This document shows, in pieces, positions 24,136 to 31,541 of a stretch of DNA of 34,902 nucleotides. Source of the stretch: Anoxybacteroides voinovskiense (GTDB lineage Bacteria; Bacillota; Bacilli; Bacillales; Anoxybacillaceae); the NCBI RefSeq assembly GCF_014196205.1, contig NZ_JACIDE010000032.1:1-34902 (forward strand). Reading direction: 5' to 3'. Position numbers and translations under genes: made by a program. The notes under the pieces were generated by a model, which saw only the letters and a list, made by a program, of their open reading frames with translations, had not been told where the DNA came from and searched no databases. How positions within the stretch are numbered: the stretch's first letter is position 1; every line of letters begins with the position of its first letter.

Positions 24136-25193
24136 TGGTGAACAGCCCCTTGAATATGTTCAAACACGATCCGTTCATCATTCGGAAGCACCATTGGCGC
24201 TATATCGGCTGCCTCCATGGCAATTGCTGGGTCTTTTAGTCCGTTTCCAGTCAATACGGCTACAACGGTACTTCCTTCTTTCACTTCTCCAAGCTTCCTT
24301 TGCTTGATTACCCCAGCAATGGAAGCGCACGACGCCGGTTCGGCAAAAATTCCTTCCGTTCTTGCCAATAGTTTATACGCTTCTAAAATTTCTGCGTCCG
24401 ATACGTCGTCTATTTTTCCGTTTGATTCGTTCACCGCCTGCACGGCTTTTTCCCAACTCGCTGGGTTGCCAATGCGAATCGCGGTCGCAATTGTTTCTGG
24501 TTCCGTAATGACTTGGTTGCGCACGATTGCCGCCGCACCTTCCGCCTCAAACCCACGCATTTCTGGTAACCCCGTTTGCTTTCGTTCGTGGTATTCTTTA
24601 AACCCTTTCCAATACGCTGTAATATTTCCGGCATTTCCGACCGGAATCGCCAATACATCTGGAGCTTTGCCAAGCTGCTGGCAAACTTCAAACGCAGCCG
24701 TTTTTTGCCCTTCGATGCGGTACGGATTTACCGAGTTAACGAGCGTAATTGGCGCGATGTCACTTAAACGTCGCACCATTTTTAACGCTTCATCAAAATT
24801 CCCTTCAATCGCAAAAATTTCTGCCCCATACATCACCGCTTGCGCCAATTTCCCCATCGCAATTTTCCCATGCGGAATGACGACGATGCAGCGCATACCT
24901 GCTCGCGCGGCATACGCAGCTGCTGCCGCCGACGTATTGCCGGTCGATGCACAAATAATCGTATGGCTTCCTTCTTCTTTCGCTTTCGCCACTGCCATCA
25001 CCATGCCGCGATCTTTGAAGGACCCCGTCGGATTGGCGCCTTCCACTTTCACATACAACTCAATGCCAAGCTGGGCAGATAGCCGCTCTAACCGAATTAG
25101 TGGGGTATTCCCTTCATGCAATGAAAGAAGCGGCGTTTTTTCCGTCACCGGCAAAAATTCGCGAAATTCCTGTAACAATCCTTTCCACGCCAT
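24132..25193 (-). CDS. thrC: Threonine synthase ThrC
   Basis: A 353-residue fold-type II PLP enzyme that makes threonine from phosphohomoserine. The PLP lysine is in [15 protein letters not shown] (near residue 59), with [20 protein letters not shown] (near 80-99) and the phosphate-binding [16 protein letters not shown] (near 187-202). Length is typical for the short, Bacillus type. Its start overlaps the hom stop by one base (TAATG) and its stop overlaps thrB, so the three genes are translationally coupled. Confidence 0.95.
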   Translation of the reverse strand: MAWKGLLQEFREFLPVTEKTPLLSLHEGNTPLIRLERLSAQLGIELYVKVEGANPTGSFKDRGMVMAVAKAKEEGSHTIICASTGNTSAAAAAYAARAGMRCIVVIPHGKIAMGKLAQAVMYGAEIFAIEGNFDEALKMVRRLSDIAPITLVNSVNPYRIEGQKTAAFEVCQQLGKAPDVLAIPVGNAGNITAYWKGFKEYHERKQTGLPEMRGFEAEGAAAIVRNQVITEPETIATAIRIGNPASWEKAVQAVNESNGKIDDVSDAEILEAYKLLARTEGIFAEPASCASIAGVIKQRKLGEVKEGSTVVAVLTGNGLKDPAIAMEAADIAPMVLPNDERIVFEHIQGAVHQ

Positions 25194-26491
25194 TAGTTCC
25201 CATTCCCTTCTACGCGATACGAGCTTTTCACATCTTTCACAATCGCAAGGTCACGCAACTGTTGCAAAATTTCTTCATACGCTTGTTGCGACGCTTTGTG
25301 CGTGACAATGACAATTTCTGCAACTCCTTTTTCTTTTAGTGGCAACTGTAAAATTTTCTCGAAGCTAACGCCTCGCTCAGAGAAAATTGCCGTAATTTTC
25401 GCAAACGCCCCGACTTCGTCTTTTACGTGAATCCGAAGGAAATATTTCGAAAAAATTTCTGCCGGAGCTTTTAACTGCTTTTCGTATTGCGGAGCAACTG
25501 CACTTCGTCCGTTTACTCCAAGTCGCATATTTTTCATAACCGCTACTAAATCCGATACAACTGCGGTTGCGGTCGGAAGGCTTCCCGCACCTGGACCGTA
25601 AAACATCGTTTCTCCAACCGCTTCTCCGTACACGTACACCGCGTTATATTCATCGCTCACCGACGCTAACGGATGAGAATCTGGCAACAATGTCGGCTGG
25701 ACGCTCACCTCCACTTTGTCACCGTCGCGATGAGCAATCCCAATTAATTTCATCGTATAGCCAAGCCGCTTGCTGTAATCTAAATCTTCTTCCGTAATGC
25801 CAGTAATTCCTTTTACTTGCACATCTTCTAAATCAATGTTCATGGAAAATCCTAAACGCGCTAAAATCGCCATCTTCCGCGCTGCGTCTAGCCCTTCAAC
25901 GTCTGCGGTCGGATCTGCTTCTGCATATCCAAGCGCTTGCGCCTCCGCTAACACTTCTTCGTACGGACTTCCATATTTGCACATTTTCGTTAAAATAAAG
26001 TTTGTCGTTCCGTTAACAATTCCCATCATTTTTGTGATTCGGTCAGACGCTAAACCGTCAACAAGGCTACGTAAAATCGGAATGCCGCCGGCAACGCTCG
26101 CTTCATAAAATAAGTCGCAGCCGTTTTCTGTCGCTACTGCGAGCAATTCCGAACCGTAGAGCGCCATTAAATCTTTATTCGCGGTTACGACATGTTTCCC
26201 TTGCTGCAACGCTTGCAATAAATAGTGCTTCGTTTGCTCTACTCCTCCCATCACTTCGATGACGACATCGATTTCCGGATCGTTAATAACCTCTTCCGCA
26301 TTCGTTGTTAATAGCTCTGGAGCGACTTTCACATCACGCTCTTTATATAAATCGCGAACGAGAATTTTTTTTACGACAACCGGGCAGCCGACTTGGTGAA
26401 TGAGTTGGTCTTGATGGTTTTCAATAATTTTCACAACCCCGCTGCCTACTGTTCCTAAGCCTAACAAACCAACCGCAATTGGCTTTGCCAT
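25193..26491 (-). CDS. hom: Homoserine dehydrogenase Hom with ACT domain
   Basis: A 432-residue enzyme reducing aspartate semialdehyde to homoserine. Order of parts: NAD(P)-binding [18 protein letters not shown] at the N terminus, then [10 protein letters not shown], the catalytic [40 protein letters not shown] block near 145-185, and the C-terminal ACT domain (about 350-432, [33 protein letters not shown]), which senses threonine in relatives. ATG at 26491 has GGGAG eight bases upstream; the longer frame from 26527 reaches into the leader. It is first in the operon, behind the promoter at 26547-26575. Confidence 0.95.
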   Translation of the reverse strand: MAKPIAVGLLGLGTVGSGVVKIIENHQDQLIHQVGCPVVVKKILVRDLYKERDVKVAPELLTTNAEEVINDPEIDVVIEVMGGVEQTKHYLLQALQQGKHVVTANKDLMALYGSELLAVATENGCDLFYEASVAGGIPILRSLVDGLASDRITKMMGIVNGTTNFILTKMCKYGSPYEEVLAEAQALGYAEADPTADVEGLDAARKMAILARLGFSMNIDLEDVQVKGITGITEEDLDYSKRLGYTMKLIGIAHRDGDKVEVSVQPTLLPDSHPLASVSDEYNAVYVYGEAVGETMFYGPGAGSLPTATAVVSDLVAVMKNMRLGVNGRSAVAPQYEKQLKAPAEIFSKYFLRIHVKDEVGAFAKITAIFSERGVSFEKILQLPLKEKGVAEIVIVTHKASQQAYEEILQQLRDLAIVKDVKSSYRVEGNGN

Positions 26492-26521
26492 CCTCTCCAC
26501 TCCCTTTTGTATTTTCTGTAT

Positions 26522-26575
26522 GAACATCTGTTTTTATATAGTAGACATTATAAAAGATGTTCCTTTCTTTTACAA
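26522..26575 (-). promoter_or_regulatory. hom operon promoter with flanking inverted repeat
   Basis: On the minus strand: TTGTAA (26570-26575), a 17-base spacer and a perfect TATAAT (26547-26552). GAACATCT and AGATGTTC, an eight-base inverted repeat (26555-26562 and 26522-26529), straddle the -10 and the start of transcription. That is a good place for a repressor, perhaps the threonine regulator, which I cannot identify here. Confidence 0.7.
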
Positions 26576-26599
26576 TCATTATTTTTTTATCATATATTC

Positions 26600-26614
26600 T
26601 GAAAACGCTTAACA
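26600..26614. promoter_or_regulatory. Weak cre-like site upstream of hom promoter
   Basis: TGAAAACGCTTAACA has a perfect left half of the catabolite-responsive consensus (TGWAANCGNTNWCA) and a right half displaced by one base. It is listed only as a weak candidate. Confidence 0.2.
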
Positions 26615-26658
26615 TCAAGTAAATTCCGATAATTTTTTAAAAAATAAATAGCCCTTCC

Positions 26659-26906
26659 CAGGCATGTTGATTAACCATTAAAAAACAGTTGAAATCGCTC
26701 TATTCCTAGCTTTTCTGCCGTAGTCGGCAAGCGGTTCGCTTGCCGACTGGGCATGCTGTACGCATGCCCTCCTCGAACAATGAACGCTTTGCGGGCAAAT
26801 GACATTTGCCCGCCGGCGTTCTTGTTCGAGGGAAGAGGCAGAAAAGCTTGTGTTCAGTCAAATGATTCTGTGTTTTTAGTAAAATAATGGATAATCAACA
26901 CTCGTG
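26659..26906. mobile_element. MITE copy 1 with 9-bp target-site duplication
   Basis: A 248-bp element flanked by AGCCCTTCC on both sides (26650-26658, 26907-26915). Its ends are imperfect inverted repeats of about 22 bp (CAGGCATGTTGATTAACC and, inverted, CACGAGTGTTGATTATCC). Inside, AGCTTTTCTGCC (26708-26719) pairs with GGCAGAAAAGCT (26837-26848). This closes three hairpins: 26722-26748 (12-bp stem, loop GTT), 26749-26769 (8-bp stem) and 26771-26831 (10 + 6 + 10 bp). It has no open reading frame for a transposase, so an unseen element must move it. It splits the terminator of the hydroxyacid dehydrogenase gene. Confidence 0.92.
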
Positions 26907-26928
26907 AGCCCTTCCTTGTCAAAGGGCT
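26907..26928 (-). terminator. Terminator hairpin of the hydroxyacid dehydrogenase gene, cut from its T tract
   Basis: AGCCCTT (26907-26913) pairs with AAGGGCT (26922-26928), overlapping the stop codon. On the minus strand it should be followed by ATTTATTTTTT, which is now found only beyond the MITE (26636-26649), next to the second copy of the duplicated arm (26650-26658). Confidence 0.75.
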
Positions 26929-27919
26929 ACGATCGTTTCTGTACTAGCCATTCTGTATTCACTAGTGCTTCTGGCGTTTCTCCTGTTAGCACGGCGAGAA
27001 TGTTTCGGCAGCTCCGTTCCATCATCTTTCTCCGCGTTTCGATACTGGCGCTCCCAATATGCGGAAGGGCGACGACGTTTTTGAGTGACAATAGCGGATG
27101 CGATGGGTCAATCGGCTCTTTCGTAAAGACATCTAGCCCCGCAGCGGCAATTTCCCCCGTCACAAGTGCTTCGTATAACGCCTCTTCATCGACGACAGCG
27201 CCCCTCGATGCATTAATAAAAATGGCTGATTTCTTCATCCACTGGAACGCCTGACGGTTGAACAAATGGCGCGTTTCTTCCGTAAGCGGCGTTAAACATA
27301 CGACAAAATCAGCCGCCTGCAACAATTCTTGAAACGTGCAATATACCGCACCTAATTGCCGCTCCGCCTCTTCCTTTCGCGTCCGGTTATGATATAAAAT
27401 GTTCATTTCAAACCCTTTCGCCCGTTTCGCAACCGCTTGTCCTATTTTTCCAAGACCAACAATGCCAATCGTTTTATGGTGTACGTCCGTACCCGCCAAT
27501 AAAAACGGGCTCCAACTTTTCCATTCACCTGCTTTGATATATTCTGCCGCTTCCACTAAACGCCGTGCCGTCGCTAATAATAGCGCAAACGTCAAATCCG
27601 CTGTCGTATCGTTCAGCACGTCTGGCGTATTACAAACTGCCACACCGTATTCCGTTGCTACCGGTACATCAATGTTATCAAACCCGACTGCCATGTTTGC
27701 CACCACTTTTAACTTCTCGCCTGCTTCCATCACTTCTCGATCAATACGGTCGGATAGCATCGTTAGTAGCGCGTCCGCTTTTTTCGCTTCGGCAAGCAAC
27801 ACGTCTCGCGCCACCGGCACATCGTCGTACGGCCACATCGCCACTTCTCCAATGACTCGTAACGGCGCAATCACTTCCTCTGGCAATTTTCGTGTAATAA
27901 AAATATACGGCTTGTCCAT
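26927..27919 (-). CDS. D-2-hydroxyacid dehydrogenase (glyoxylate/hydroxypyruvate reductase-like)
   Basis: A 330-residue NAD(P)-dependent enzyme. The Rossmann motif is TIGIVGLGKIGQAVAKRAKGF near residue 150. Catalytic residues fit the family: R in INASRGAVVDEEALYEAL, E in LDVFTKEP and H in ALPHIGSASIETR. Relatives reduce glyoxylate, hydroxypyruvate or 2-ketogluconate to D-hydroxyacids; the substrate is open. The ATG at 27919 (MDKPYIF) has AAGGAG seven bases upstream; 27925 is too close. It is downstream of yutH on the same strand, with a hairpin between. MITE copy 1 begins 20 bases past its stop codon. Confidence 0.88.
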   Translation of the reverse strand: MDKPYIFITRKLPEEVIAPLRVIGEVAMWPYDDVPVARDVLLAEAKKADALLTMLSDRIDREVMEAGEKLKVVANMAVGFDNIDVPVATEYGVAVCNTPDVLNDTTADLTFALLLATARRLVEAAEYIKAGEWKSWSPFLLAGTDVHHKTIGIVGLGKIGQAVAKRAKGFEMNILYHNRTRKEEAERQLGAVYCTFQELLQAADFVVCLTPLTEETRHLFNRQAFQWMKKSAIFINASRGAVVDEEALYEALVTGEIAAAGLDVFTKEPIDPSHPLLSLKNVVALPHIGSASIETRRKMMERSCRNILAVLTGETPEALVNTEWLVQKRS

Positions 27920-27955
27920 GTCCATTCTCCTTCCATTTTCGCCATCAACGCTCAA

Positions 27956-27976
27956 AAAGCGGCGATAGGCCGCTTT
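27956..27976 (-). terminator. Terminator hairpin after yutH
   Basis: AAAGCGGC (27956-27963) pairs with GCCGCTTT (27969-27976). On the minus strand TTGAG follows, a short T run, so some readthrough into the next gene is possible. Confidence 0.6.
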
Positions 27977-27980
27977 CCGT

Positions 27981-28970
27981 TCACTTCTTTAGCCAACGAA
28001 CGACCGGCAATGAAAAGCGCTTTGGTAAATCTAATTGCTCGTAAAACGAAGCTAAAAACGCCTCATACGCTTGTGACTGAGCGATGAGCGAGCGTAACAT
28101 CTGTGTATGGCTCTTTTTTTCTTGTTCGCTTTCCGCCAAATAATATCCTTCTACACACTCAAAATAAGGGATCGGGAACAATAACCGCGCATAAAGAAGT
28201 CGCCAAGAAAATGCCGACAGCGGCGTAATGCGCTCGTAATCACGAAAAAACAGGCGCAGTTGCTTTACTTCTCCTTGCATGTATAACGCACGTACCCACT
28301 CTGCTAAGTCGCGCGCACAATGGTCGTACACCCAGTCAAGCGGGAGCTTCACCTCTTTTCCTCCTGCCCATAATGCTTGCGGCAGCCGTTCATGGCAAAT
28401 CGTCGCTGCATCTACCGTATACGGCTGCTCATCTAATTCTGTATCGGAAACGTATTGAATCGCATTTTCCGCTAGTCCGGCATAATACGGAAACGACTCA
28501 ACAAACCAATCAGCAAATTCGTCTTCCCGTCGGTGCCATTTTTCTTTCCAAAATAACTCCATTTGATCTAACCGTTGCCCCCATAACTGTTTCCACTGTC
28601 CGATTCGATTACAATAAACAATATTGCTCGGAACATATCGACCGAGGGCATGAAGTTTTGCTAGTTCTTTTCCAAACGGTGTTGTTCTTGCGTACAGTTG
28701 CGTAGGAATACGAAACAAGGCGACATGCTTCCCGTTATGGGAGGTCACTAGCTTTCCGTTCGTTGTCGGAACGAGCGTCGCGACTGATAAATCTCCTTTT
28801 GCTACTAAATAGACGGCCATTTGATGTAGCTCGCTCATCTCCTTTTCCGTCCGATGGTGAACGGGGACAAGAAGAAACTTTTCCTTTTGACATAAAAACA
28901 CATCATACTTTCCTAGTTTCTCCGTCTTTTCTATTTTCCGTCCATATTGTTGTTCGACCCATTCAAACAT
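27981..28970 (-). CDS. yutH: YutH, spore coat-associated protein of the CotS/YutH kinase-like family
   Basis: A 329-residue protein that matches YutH in length, place and overall pattern. The kinase-like (APH/CotS) fold is suggested by the N-terminal strand region, the ELAKLHALGRYVPSN segment and the C-terminal LDWVYDHCARDLAEWVRALY. A full catalytic HxD and DxD pair is not evident, so it may be a pseudokinase. YutH is a putative endospore coat protein in B. subtilis. ATG at 28970 follows GGAGGGGGG. It is divergent from yutG. Confidence 0.82.
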   Translation of the reverse strand: MFEWVEQQYGRKIEKTEKLGKYDVFLCQKEKFLLVPVHHRTEKEMSELHQMAVYLVAKGDLSVATLVPTTNGKLVTSHNGKHVALFRIPTQLYARTTPFGKELAKLHALGRYVPSNIVYCNRIGQWKQLWGQRLDQMELFWKEKWHRREDEFADWFVESFPYYAGLAENAIQYVSDTELDEQPYTVDAATICHERLPQALWAGGKEVKLPLDWVYDHCARDLAEWVRALYMQGEVKQLRLFFRDYERITPLSAFSWRLLYARLLFPIPYFECVEGYYLAESEQEKKSHTQMLRSLIAQSQAYEAFLASFYEQLDLPKRFSLPVVRWLKK

Positions 28971-29045
28971 AAGCCCCCCTCCTTTCTATCCAAATATATG
29001 CGGAACAAATACCGAATACGAATAAATCACGAACGCGCAAAATAT

Positions 29046-29075
29046 TTGTGCAACATTCCAGTTTTTGATTATAAT
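29046..29075 (+). promoter_or_regulatory. Candidate promoter of yutG
   Basis: TTGTGC (29046-29051), an 18-base spacer and a perfect TATAAT (29070-29075). The leader of about 100 bases contains near-complementary AGAAAAAGCGT (29088-29098) and ACGCTTTTCT (29132-29141) that could fold. The rest of 28971-29183 is featureless. Confidence 0.5.
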
Positions 29076-29183
29076 AATTTCAACGTGTAGAAAAAGCGTT
29101 CGTCCATCGTTATCTATTCTTAAAAAAAGGCACGCTTTTCTCCATTTCCACATATACAATACAAAAAGAAATAGGTGAGCAAC

Positions 29184-29681
29184 ATGGAAAAATATACTAT
29201 GAACAACCTTGAACACGTTGCACGTCAGTGGTTAGAAGCAAGAGGAGTAAAAATCGAAGATATTGCTGAACTTGTTTATTATTTACAGTCTAAATATCAC
29301 CCGAATTTACAAATGGAAGAATGTATCGAAAACGTCAACCGCGTCATTTCAAAACGCGAAGTGCAAAATGCGATTTTGACCGGTATTCAACTCGATGTTC
29401 TTGCAGAGAAAGGGATGTTAGACGAGCCGCTACAGGCAATCATTCATCGTGATGAAGGGTTGTATGGGGTAGACGAAATTTTAGCGCTATCCATTGTCAA
29501 CGTGTATGGCTCTATTGGTTTCACAAATTATGGATATATCGATAAACAAAAACCAGGGATTTTGCAGTACTTAAATGATAAATCTACTGGAAAATGCAAC
29601 ACCTTCCTAGATGATATCGTCGGTGCGATTGCAGCAGCCGCCTCCAGCCGCCTAGCGCACCGCGCGGTCAATACAGAGTAA
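29184..29681 (+). CDS. yutG: YutG, phosphatidylglycerophosphatase A (PgpA)-like protein
   Basis: A 165-residue protein of the PgpA superfamily in its Bacillus YutG form. Family features are the N-terminal VARQWLEARGVKIEDIAELVYYLQ, then GIQLDVLAEKGMLDEPLQAIIHRDEGLYGVDEILALSIVNVYGSIGFTNYGYIDK and the acidic NTFLDDIVGAIAAAASSRLAHR tail with the D-D metal site. Compared with canonical PgpA it is soluble-looking, without strong membrane helices. The substrate is uncertain. ATG at 29184 has AGGTGAG six bases upstream; GTG at 29175 is inside that site. Confidence 0.85.
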   Translation: MEKYTMNNLEHVARQWLEARGVKIEDIAELVYYLQSKYHPNLQMEECIENVNRVISKREVQNAILTGIQLDVLAEKGMLDEPLQAIIHRDEGLYGVDEILALSIVNVYGSIGFTNYGYIDKQKPGILQYLNDKSTGKCNTFLDDIVGAIAAAASSRLAHRAVNTE

Positions 29682-29704
29682 AGGGCGTCGTTTTGACGCC
29701 CTTT
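29680..29704. terminator. Bidirectional terminator between yutG and yutF
   Basis: AAAGGGCGTC (29680-29689) pairs with GACGCCCTTT (29695-29704) around GTTTT. It overlaps the stop codons of both convergent genes. Confidence 0.88.
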
Positions 29705-30473
29705 ACATTCTTTCCATCCATTCTTTTAACGAATCAACTGTATACGTCGGCTGTTCGGCGTATGTTGCTAATAACTCTTTCGTCGTTACGCCTGTATGAA
29801 CAAGAAGTGTGTCCATACCGGCGTTCATTCCTGCTTTAATGTCCGTATCATAGTAATCGCCAATCATTAATGTTTTCTCACGCGGGACGCCAAGTACTTT
29901 TAACGCTTGTTCCATAATAATTTTTTCTGGTTTGCCGATAAAAATCGGTTGCACTTGCGTCGATACGGCAACAACAGACGTTAATGAACCATTCCCAGGT
30001 AACAATCCCCGCTCGGTTGGAATCGCAATGTCTCCATTCGTCGAAATGAACGTTGCCCCATTTCGGACAGCTAAGCATGCAATCGCTAGTTTTTCATATG
30101 TAATCGAGCGGTCAATGCCCATGACGACAAACTCCGCATCCTCTTTCGCAAACGTAAAACCTTTTTCTTTCAGCGCTTCGCGAATGCCATCTTCGCCAAT
30201 GACATACACCGAAGCATCTGGCTTTTGTTCAAAAATATAATTCGCCGTTGCTTGGCTTGTCGTAAATACTTGCTGTTCAGTCGCGGGAATGTCGAATGAC
30301 TGCAATTTTTCCGCTACTTGCGCTGGCGTCCGCGAGGAGTTATTTGTCACAAATAAATACGGAAGATGACGTCGATGCAACTCTTTCACAAACTCACGCG
30401 CTTCGGCAATACATTCCGTTCCGCGATACATCGTGCCGTCTAAATCAATTAAATACCCTTCATACGTTTTCAC
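29703..30473 (-). CDS. yutF: HAD-family phosphatase YutF (NagD-like)
   Basis: A 256-residue HAD hydrolase of the NagD/pNPPase group with a C2 cap. Motif I is GYLIDLDGTMYRG, with nucleophile and acid/base aspartates; motif II is LFVTNNSSRTPAQVAEKL; the motif III lysine is in FIGKPEKIIMEQAL; motif IV is LMIGDYYDTDIKAGMNAGMDTLLVHTGV. B. subtilis YutF dephosphorylates small metabolites such as nucleotide and sugar phosphates. GTG at 30473 has AAGGGAG eight bases upstream and gives the known N terminus MKTYEGYLIDLDG; GTG at 30482 overlaps that site. MITE copy 2 separates it from its promoter. Confidence 0.9.
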   Translation of the reverse strand: MKTYEGYLIDLDGTMYRGTECIAEAREFVKELHRRHLPYLFVTNNSSRTPAQVAEKLQSFDIPATEQQVFTTSQATANYIFEQKPDASVYVIGEDGIREALKEKGFTFAKEDAEFVVMGIDRSITYEKLAIACLAVRNGATFISTNGDIAIPTERGLLPGNGSLTSVVAVSTQVQPIFIGKPEKIIMEQALKVLGVPREKTLMIGDYYDTDIKAGMNAGMDTLLVHTGVTTKELLATYAEQPTYTVDSLKEWMERM

Positions 30474-30503
30474 ATGCAGCACTCCCTTATGTTCTGTACG
30501 TAA

Positions 30504-30752
30504 CAGGCGTGTTGATTAACCATTAAAAACCAGTTGACATCGCTCTATTCCTAGCTTTTCTGCCGTAGTCGGCAAGCGAACCGCTTGCCGACTGGGCATG
30601 CTGTACGCATGCCCTCCTCGAACAATGAACGCTTTGCGGGCAAATGACATTTGCCCGCCGGCGTTCTTGTTCGAGGGAAGAGGCAGAAAAGCTTGTGTTC
30701 AGTCAATTGATTCTGTGTTTTTTAGTAAAATAATGGATAATCAACACTCGTG
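30504..30752. mobile_element. MITE copy 2 with 9-bp target-site duplication
   Basis: A 249-bp element nearly identical to 26659-26906 and in the same orientation, flanked by TGTACGTAA on both sides (30495-30503, 30753-30761). It has the same terminal repeats and the same cloverleaf-like interior. Differences from copy 1 are few: one base in the left end, two near the left T/A run, one in CAATTGATT, one extra T, and the loop of the first hairpin, AAC here against GTT in copy 1. It lies between the yutF promoter (-10 at 30765-30770) and the yutF ribosome binding site. Confidence 0.92.
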
Positions 30753-30764
30753 TGTACGTAACAC

Positions 30765-30793
30765 ACTTTATCGCACAAAATACAAGATGTCAA
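30765..30793 (-). promoter_or_regulatory. Promoter of yutF upstream of MITE copy 2
   Basis: On the minus strand: TTGACA (30788-30793), a 17-base spacer and TAAAGT (30765-30770). The expected start of transcription, near 30758, falls in the target-site duplication. The transcript would therefore carry the whole MITE before reaching yutF. Confidence 0.65.
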
Positions 30794-30794
30794 A

Positions 30795-30826
30795 ACAAAA
30801 ACGCTTCTTGAACGAGCGAGAAGCGT
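30795..30826 (-). terminator. Intrinsic terminator of the SufR-like regulator gene
   Basis: ACGCTTCT (30801-30808) pairs with AGAAGCGT (30819-30826). On the minus strand TTTTGTTTTG follows. It lies just after the stop codon at 30832. Confidence 0.8.
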
Positions 30827-30831
30827 CTTTG

Positions 30832-31464
30832 TCATTCATCTGTTTCGTGAATTTCGTAGTGGCAAACGTCATCGCCTTTTGTCATGCACGCTTGCAAGGC
30901 GACTTTTGAGTTGAGAAGCTGTTGAAATAATTGCAGCTCACAAGAACAAATGGAACGGTATTTTTTTGCAATTTCCGAAATCGGACAATGGTGGGCGATG
31001 AAATGGTACACCCCTTGGTTGTCTTTTTTTAGCTGTGCCATATAGCCTTGTTCGTTTTGCAATTCGAACAGTTTTTGCATTTTTTCTTCGAGCGGTTTGT
31101 CTTGAAAATCGTGCGCATACCGTTCTTTCATTCTTGCGATTCGCGCTTGCAAAAGAAGAGCGACCATTTCTTTTCCCGCCAATGCCTCTAAATCGCTCAA
31201 CAACTCAACAGCCCATTGTTTGTAATGCTGGGGAAACTGTTCTTCTCCTTTTGCTGACAGCTCATACACGTTCGTCGGCCTTCCCATCGCTTGGCGAAAA
31301 AGCGTTGAACAAATAAGCCCGTCGCGTTCTAACGCCTGCAAATGACGGCGTACAGCCATTTCGCTTATATGGAGCCGTCTAGCTAATTCGCCAGCCGTTA
31401 GCCGTTTTTCCATCTTCAACAACTTCAATATTTGTTGCTTTGTGGAAGAGGATTGATAATCCAT
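30832..31464 (-). CDS. SufR-like winged-helix regulator with cysteine cluster
   Basis: A 210-residue DeoR/ArsR-like regulator. The N-terminal winged helix (about residues 7-70) contains LTAGELARRLHISEMAVRRHLQALERDGLI. The C-terminal part has five cysteines in the order C-x12-C-x-C-x17-C-x7-C (AHHCPISEIA, SICSCELQ, LQACMTKGDDVCHYEI), which resembles the Fe-S binding region of SufR-type regulators. It could sense Fe-S or redox state. Fe-S genes yutM, yutI and lipA are nearby in the window. The start at 31464 has GGAAGGTG upstream; ATG or GTG codons further up are unsupported. It has its own terminator. Confidence 0.82.
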   Translation of the reverse strand: MDYQSSSTKQQILKLLKMEKRLTAGELARRLHISEMAVRRHLQALERDGLICSTLFRQAMGRPTNVYELSAKGEEQFPQHYKQWAVELLSDLEALAGKEMVALLLQARIARMKERYAHDFQDKPLEEKMQKLFELQNEQGYMAQLKKDNQGVYHFIAHHCPISEIAKKYRSICSCELQLFQQLLNSKVALQACMTKGDDVCHYEIHETDE

Positions 31465-31541
31465 CTCATTCACCTTCCTCTTCCTCATTGTACGCTATTT
31501 CTTTCATTGATACAATTTTTACACAAAAAAGTTTAGAAAGT

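Noticed and set aside
24217-25305. A 362-codon open frame antisense to thrC and hom
   Set aside because: It lies opposite two clear threonine genes, has no binding site or family pattern, and is explained by codon bias on the other strand.
27399-27968. A 189-codon frame opposite the hydroxyacid dehydrogenase gene
   Set aside because: It is antisense to a well-supported enzyme gene and has low-complexity serine-rich content typical of shadow frames.
26659-30752. Composite transposon bounded by the two MITEs
   Set aside because: Each copy has its own different target-site duplication, and the genes between follow B. subtilis order, so the interval did not move as a unit.
30598-30909. A frame starting inside MITE copy 2
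   Set aside because: It crosses the element end, the duplication and the yutF promoter, and has no binding site. Copy 1 gives no matching product.
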